From Gammaproteobacteria bacterium (GTDB taxonomy: Bacteria > Pseudomonadota > Gammaproteobacteria > Steroidobacterales > Woeseiaceae), in the NCBI GenBank assembly GCA_030426325.1, contig JAUHYO010000003.1:1-38083 (forward strand): a stretch of 38,083 nt of DNA, given 5' to 3'. Made by a program: the position numbers and the translations under genes. The notes under the pieces were generated by a model that saw only the letters and a list, made by a program, of their open reading frames with translations, had not been told where the DNA came from and searched no databases. This document shows, one piece after another, positions 33,850 to 38,083 of this stretch; position 1 is the first letter of the stretch; the number at the start of each line of letters is the position of its first letter.

Positions 33850-35199
33850 ATGATGCCTTTCGCTAAAACCCTGGCAGGCGCCAGGCTGTTACTTCTGATA
33901 TCGCTGGTCACAGGCACCGGTCTTGCCTCCGCGAACGATACGCTGCAGGTTGCAAGCAGCGCGGATACCCAGCGCTTCCTGGCCCGTGCCGAGGATTTGT
34001 TGACGCTCGGCGAAACCGCGGCGGCCTATCAACTGCTCAGCGAGAAGGAATCCAAACTCGCCGGCAACCCCTTCTTCGATTACCTGCTCGGTGTCGCGGC
34101 GCTGGATTCAGGCCGTGCCAGCGACGCCATTTTCAGTTTGCGACGGGCGCTCATTGTCGCACCAGGCTTTTCCGGTGCACGCATGGAACTGGCCAGGGCG
34201 TACTTTGAGTCTGGCAATATGGCGCAGGCCCGCCCGCTGTTCGTGCAATTGCTGGATGAACAACCTCCCGCTGCCGTTCGCGCCGTCATCGACGACTACA
34301 TCGCGTCGATCGATGCATCACCCGCCGCGCCGAAAAGCAGTCTTCGATTCCATTACGACGTCGCGGCAGGCTACGACACGAATGCCAACGGCTCGACAGA
34401 CAGCCAGCAGTTCCTGGGGTTCATGCTGAGCCCGAACAATGTCGAAGCGGACTCGTCTTTCGCCGAACTCGGCGGCGGTTTTTCCTGGAGCAAACCCAGC
34501 AGCACTCGCGTCGCCTGGTATACCAACGGCCGCCTTGCTTACCGGCATAACCCGGATGCCGACTTCGTCGACTCTGCGCTAGTAAGCGTCGCGGGCGGGA
34601 TGAGCTGGCAACGTGGGAAGTTTTTCGGCCGCGCCGGTCTCGACGCCTACTGGTCAGCCCGTGACGGCAGTGCCAACCAGAACCAGGTCGGTCTGGACAC
34701 CTTGATCGGCCGGCGGCTTGGCAGTCAATGGGACTTAAGCCTGGGCATTCGCGGCGGCGCCCTGCGCTACGACGACAACATCGACATCATGGATGTCAAT
34801 CGCCTGATGTTCACCGGTCGGCTTGGCCGCGCTTTTTCCTCCGGCGGCAGCTTTGGCATCGAACTGGTCGGCGGTAATGATTCAGAGCGGCGCGGCAATT
34901 CGCCGTACGGCAACACCAAACTCGGCGGCCGCATCACATTGTATGCACCGGTTGGCCACGACCGGATGCTGTACTTCTCGAGTGGCAGCCTGACCAGCGA
35001 CTACGATGGCCTGTTCTTCGGTACACCGCGCGAGGACACACAAGTGTCAACACTGATCCAGGTTGAATTCAGGAATGTCCTCAAAGACGGCCTGTCGCTG
35101 ACACCGCGACTGCGCCACATCGACAACGATTCGGATGTCGCGCTCTACGACTATGACCGACTGGAAATCAGCCTCAACCTCCGGTGGACACCCCAATGA
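33850..35199 (+). CDS. TPR plus beta-barrel outer-membrane protein, Slam (DUF560)-like
   Basis: 449-aa exported protein (signal to about residue 28, GLASA). Residues about 35-150 are TPRs (e.g. AIFSLRRALIVAPGFSGARMELARAYFESGNMAQARPLF cut at the helix turn). From about 160 to the end come alternating amphipathic strands typical of an outer-membrane barrel: FHYDVAAGYDTNANG, TNGRLAYRHNPDADF, RAGLDAYWSARDG, ending LEISLNLRWTPQ. A periplasmic TPR domain joined to a C-terminal barrel is the plan of Slam/type XI secretion proteins, which move lipoproteins or soluble TbpB-fold cargo to the surface. The next gene, overlapping by 4 bp, encodes a possible cargo. The barrel is firm; the Slam assignment is an inference. 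Confidence 0.68.
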   Translation: MMPFAKTLAGARLLLLISLVTGTGLASANDTLQVASSADTQRFLARAEDLLTLGETAAAYQLLSEKESKLAGNPFFDYLLGVAALDSGRASDAIFSLRRALIVAPGFSGARMELARAYFESGNMAQARPLFVQLLDEQPPAAVRAVIDDYIASIDASPAAPKSSLRFHYDVAAGYDTNANGSTDSQQFLGFMLSPNNVEADSSFAELGGGFSWSKPSSTRVAWYTNGRLAYRHNPDADFVDSALVSVAGGMSWQRGKFFGRAGLDAYWSARDGSANQNQVGLDTLIGRRLGSQWDLSLGIRGGALRYDDNIDIMDVNRLMFTGRLGRAFSSGGSFGIELVGGNDSERRGNSPYGNTKLGGRITLYAPVGHDRMLYFSSGSLTSDYDGLFFGTPREDTQVSTLIQVEFRNVLKDGLSLTPRLRHIDNDSDVALYDYDRLEISLNLRWTPQ

Positions 35200-36827
35200 T
35201 GTTTCCAAAAACTCACCACGTCCTGCTTTTGATAAGCGCGTACTCGCTGCTCAGTTCCGGCCTGGCAACCGCTGCGGATGCCGGATCGGTATTGTTTGTC
35301 AAAGGTGCTGTCACCGCCGAACGAACACCGGCTGTCAGTCTCAACCGGGGTGACACCGTGCTGGACGACGATACCATCGCGACCGGCGACGCATCGCGCG
35401 CTCAGCTGCTGATGATCGACGGGGCGAAAATTGCGATTCGGCCCAACAGTGTCCTGCGAATCGACGAGTACGCTTACGAAGAGTCGGCAGCGACCGTCGT
35501 CTCACAATCGGACAACAAGAGCGTTCTGTCGCTGGTCAAAGGCGGATTCCGCACGATTACCGGTGCCGTTGGCAAGGAAGATCGTTCCAACTACGAGGTG
35601 CGGACACCCGTCGGTGTGCTGGGCATTCGGGGCACCAATTTCGCCGTGCTGCTGTGTGGCGGTGATTGCAATGCGGCGCCCAATGTCGCTGCTGGCCAGC
35701 CCATTGAGGATGGCCTCTATATAGCGGTTACGGACGGCGCCGTTGTGTTTCGCGCACAGGGCGGCGAGATTGTCGTCAGTGCCGGCGAGTTTGCGTTTAT
35801 TCCGATGGCAACGCGAGTTCCGGAACCGCTGGACGAACCACCGGCCTTGCTCATGGACGATGAGCTGCGTCTGGACGCCGATGGCAGCACCAACCTGTCC
35901 GGATTCGACAGCAAACTCGGCACCCGCCGCAGCCCGGATACCAACAAGCCTGGCGGACAAAGCAGTGCACCCGATGATGGAAGTTCCGGCGAGGCACCGC
36001 GGCAACCAGTGATCGGCACCGACGCCGACGGATCGCAAATTGACATCACACCGGGTACGACGCCGCAACAACGCATCGGTCGCATGATCAGTTTTGCGAC
36101 CGGTCCTTTTGGCGGTGCCAGCACCCACAGCGGCACCCAGTTCAATGAACCCGCCGAACTTCAACTTGACCTGTCCAACAACCTGGTCGGTTTCAGCGGC
36201 CCGTACCCGGCTCAAGCGGCACCGCTGACGGCGGCGGTTGACATTGGCACGTCGGCGAATGTCGAGACCGGCTTTGATTCGATAACGGTTCTGCGATGGG
36301 GTCGCTGGTCGGGCGGTATCGCAAGCGCTGTCGTTCCCGGCAATACCGGCGACGACAGCGTGGACCTCAGTAACCAGAGCCTTCACTGGGTCAGTGGACC
36401 GGATCAGGCGGCACCGGCAATGCCGATCACCGGCGTCGCAAATTACACGCTGGTTGGCGGCACGTCCCCGACCGACAATCTTGGCAATATTGGCGTCCTG
36501 GGCAGTGCAAGCTTCAGCGCCGACTTTACCAACCTTCGCGTTGACAGCACGCTGGTCATCGATATCGCGGGCATGAACTGGACGGCAAGCGGCACCGGAA
36601 ACTTAGGTTCCATCGCCGGTTTGCCACCGCACCTGTTCTTCGGCAATTACGGCACCGTCAGCATTGACGGCGTTGCGGCCGGCACAGGACAGTTCACCGG
36701 CTTCTTCAGCGAACCTGGCACCACGTCAGACCCGGCAATCCCCGGAGGGGTCGGACTGACCTACAGCCTGCAGGACGGGCAAGGTGCAATGACGGTTTCC
36801 GGCGCGGCTGCTTTCGCAAACCCGTGA
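35196..36827 (+). CDS. FecR-domain exported protein with TbpB-like C-terminal region
   Basis: 543-aa exported protein with an ordinary (non-lipoprotein) signal ending about LATAADA. Residues 30-175 are a FecR domain (LNRGDTVLDDDTIATGD, LSLVKGGFRTITGAVGK, VRTPVGVLGIRGTNFAV) with an inserted Cys pair (LLCGGDCNAAP). A Pro/Ser/Gly-rich linker (about 225-300) leads to a beta-rich, Gly/Asn/Thr-rich C-terminal domain. Its GTGQFTGFFSEPG... and AMTVSGAAAF ending resemble the barrel of transferrin-binding-protein-like Slam cargo. ATG 35196 overlaps the barrel gene stop (ATGA), implying coupled translation; GTG 35184 is less likely. No sigma factor of the FecI type is adjacent. FecR is clear; the cargo role is inferred. 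Confidence 0.75.
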   Translation: MMFPKTHHVLLLISAYSLLSSGLATAADAGSVLFVKGAVTAERTPAVSLNRGDTVLDDDTIATGDASRAQLLMIDGAKIAIRPNSVLRIDEYAYEESAATVVSQSDNKSVLSLVKGGFRTITGAVGKEDRSNYEVRTPVGVLGIRGTNFAVLLCGGDCNAAPNVAAGQPIEDGLYIAVTDGAVVFRAQGGEIVVSAGEFAFIPMATRVPEPLDEPPALLMDDELRLDADGSTNLSGFDSKLGTRRSPDTNKPGGQSSAPDDGSSGEAPRQPVIGTDADGSQIDITPGTTPQQRIGRMISFATGPFGGASTHSGTQFNEPAELQLDLSNNLVGFSGPYPAQAAPLTAAVDIGTSANVETGFDSITVLRWGRWSGGIASAVVPGNTGDDSVDLSNQSLHWVSGPDQAAPAMPITGVANYTLVGGTSPTDNLGNIGVLGSASFSADFTNLRVDSTLVIDIAGMNWTASGTGNLGSIAGLPPHLFFGNYGTVSIDGVAAGTGQFTGFFSEPGTTSDPAIPGGVGLTYSLQDGQGAMTVSGAAAFANP

Positions 36828-38083
36828 AGTTGGAGCTCGTCATCGTCGGTGCCGGGCCGGCGGGATTGAGCGCGGCGGCCCACGCCGAAAAGCTGGGTCT
36901 GACTTACCTGCTGCTGGAGAGCAGCAAAGCACCGGCGAATACCATCCAGCGCTACCAGAAAGGCAAGCATGTCATGGCCGAACCTGCGGTAGTGCCGTTA
37001 CGCAGCGACCTTCGATTCTCGGCAGGAACTCGTGAAGCTATTCTCGACAGCTGGGAAAGCGGCATTAACAGCCTCGGTGTCAACGTTCGGTACAACGCTG
37101 AGGTTGTCGCGATACGCGGAGAACGGCCCGACCTCGTTTTATCACTCGCCGGCGGCGAAAACCTGACGGCCGAAAACGTCATTCTGTCGATCGGCCTGCA
37201 GGGCAATCCACGCAAAATCGGCGTCGAAGGCGAAACAGACCGCAGTGTGCAGTACACGCTGGACGATCCCGACGAATACCGCGGCGAGACCATCGCCGTC
37301 GTTGGTGCCGGCGACGCCGCCATTGAGAATGCAGTCGCACTGGCGCGCAACAACACAGTCATCATCATCAATCGCCGCGACGAGTTCGCGCGCGCAAAAG
37401 ACGGCAACCTCACCCTGATAACCCGCGCGATCGAAGACGAATCGATCAGCTGCTTTTACAACACGGGCGTCGCATCAATAGAACCTTCGGTCGCAATCAA
37501 TTTAAACACCGAAACCGGCGAAACACGCCTGCCCTGCGACCGCATCATTGCCAGAATCGGCGCAATCCCGCCGCGAAAGTTTGTGGAGTCGACGGGTATC
37601 CGCTTCCCGAGCGACGACCCAACGACGTTGCCGGAACTGAGCAGCCAATACGAGTCGAACGTGCCGGGTCTGTATGTTATCGGAGCGCTGGGCGGTTACC
37701 CGCTGATCAAACAGGCGATGAACCAGGGTTACGAAGTTGTCGAGTTCATCAAAGGCAACGAAATTCTTCCAGCGGATCACGGCATTCTCGAAGAGAAGTT
37801 TCAACACCTGCCCTACGACAAGAGCGTCGACGAAACGCTGGAGATTATTCGCGACAACATACCCTTGTTCGAAAACGTCAATGGCCTGGTCCTGCGCGAA
37901 CTGGTACTCGCCAGTACACTGCTGACGCCGGCAAAATCAGACGTCATATTTCACAAGAATGATTACACCAATACGTTCATTTCGATCGTCGAAGGGGAGG
38001 TTGATGTCGAGACTGACAGCGGCAACCTCATTACGCTGGGACCGGGTCAATTTTTCGGCGAAATGAGCCTGTTGTCGGGTCGT
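36824..38083 (+). CDS. FAD/NAD(P)H oxidoreductase fused to a cyclic-nucleotide-binding domain (3' end beyond window)
   Basis: GTG 36824 overlaps the FecR gene stop (GTGA); the frame is open to the window edge (420 codons). Residues 1-320 form a YpdA/thioredoxin-reductase-like flavoprotein: FAD motif IVGAGPAGLSAA (about 7-18), NAD(P)H motif VVGAGDAAIENAVALA (about 160-175) and a second FAD block GLYVIGALGGYPLIKQAMNQGYEVVEF, cut here for length. No CxxC redox motif is visible, as in YpdA. From about 372 a cNMP-binding domain begins: VIFHKNDYTNTFISIVEGEV, then phosphate-binding cassette GQFFGEMSLLSGR at the very edge. Its operon partner is an adenylate cyclase, so cAMP is the natural ligand. Further domains (for example Fe-S) may follow outside the window. 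Confidence 0.88.
   Translation, partial: MKLELVIVGAGPAGLSAAAHAEKLGLTYLLLESSKAPANTIQRYQKGKHVMAEPAVVPLRSDLRFSAGTREAILDSWESGINSLGVNVRYNAEVVAIRGERPDLVLSLAGGENLTAENVILSIGLQGNPRKIGVEGETDRSVQYTLDDPDEYRGETIAVVGAGDAAIENAVALARNNTVIIINRRDEFARAKDGNLTLITRAIEDESISCFYNTGVASIEPSVAINLNTETGETRLPCDRIIARIGAIPPRKFVESTGIRFPSDDPTTLPELSSQYESNVPGLYVIGALGGYPLIKQAMNQGYEVVEFIKGNEILPADHGILEEKFQHLPYDKSVDETLEIIRDNIPLFENVNGLVLRELVLASTLLTPAKSDVIFHKNDYTNTFISIVEGEVDVETDSGNLITLGPGQFFGEMSLLSGR

Noticed and set aside
35196-36827. FecI/FecR/FecA-type iron-signalling cassette
   Set aside because: There is a FecR domain and a TonB receptor in the window, but the receptor has no STN domain, is on the other strand with its own terminator, and no ECF sigma-factor gene is present.
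1-38083. tRNA, rRNA, CRISPR, prophage or restriction/toxin-antitoxin loci
   Set aside because: Reading through the window I found no cloverleaf, regularly spaced repeats, or signature proteins of these systems; a covariance or profile search was not possible here.

Overview
The window looks like chromosome of a free-living, probably marine or sediment gammaproteobacterium. The evidence is the lptM-polA-engB-cytochrome c4-dsbA block, the many TPR-sulfotransferases, a large TonB-dependent receptor, a DUF885 peptidase, three DUF547 proteins and fairly GC-rich DNA. The set resembles the Woeseiaceae/Chromatiales/Steroidobacterales neighbourhood, but the sequence alone does not fix the taxon. I see no tRNA, rRNA, CRISPR array, IS element or phage gene.

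Region 1 (1-5320) is conserved housekeeping: the tail of lptM, polA, engB (minus strand), a dihaem cytochrome c4 and a lipid-anchored DsbA. Between polA and engB, where Spot 42 or ErsA sits in other gammaproteobacteria, I find a complete unannotated small-RNA gene. It has a sigma-E-type promoter (GGAACT, 16-nt spacer, TCTAA), a perfect 10-bp hairpin with a CCTCCC loop, and a 14-bp terminator stem followed by a T tract.

Region 2 (5327-12369) holds an L,D-transpeptidase-fold protein (minus), a DUF885 metallopeptidase, and an RND efflux permease overlapping its periplasmic adaptor gene.

Region 3 (12504-31285) is an accessory block. It has three TPR plus tyrosylprotein-sulfotransferase-like proteins, two shorter sulfotransferase-like proteins with an altered P-loop, two 2OG-Fe(II) oxygenases of different families, a TPR/transglutaminase-like lipoprotein and a DUF4826 protein. 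It also has an esterase, a small exported protein, three tandem DUF547 paralogues and a large TonB-dependent receptor. Its apparent theme is cell-envelope proteins plus sulfonation and hydroxylation enzymes.

Region 4 (31659-38083, running off the right edge) is a tightly packed four-gene operon: a CHASE2 class III adenylate cyclase, a TPR plus beta-barrel outer-membrane protein resembling Slam (DUF560, type XI secretion), a FecR-domain exported protein with a TbpB-like C-terminal part, and a YpdA/thioredoxin-reductase-like flavoprotein ending in a cyclic-nucleotide-binding domain. The last three genes overlap by 4 bp (ATGA, GTGA). A cAMP-making enzyme and a predicted cAMP-binding redox enzyme in one operon, with a predicted surface secretion pair between them, is the strongest candidate here for an undescribed system. 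The flavoprotein is open at the window edge.
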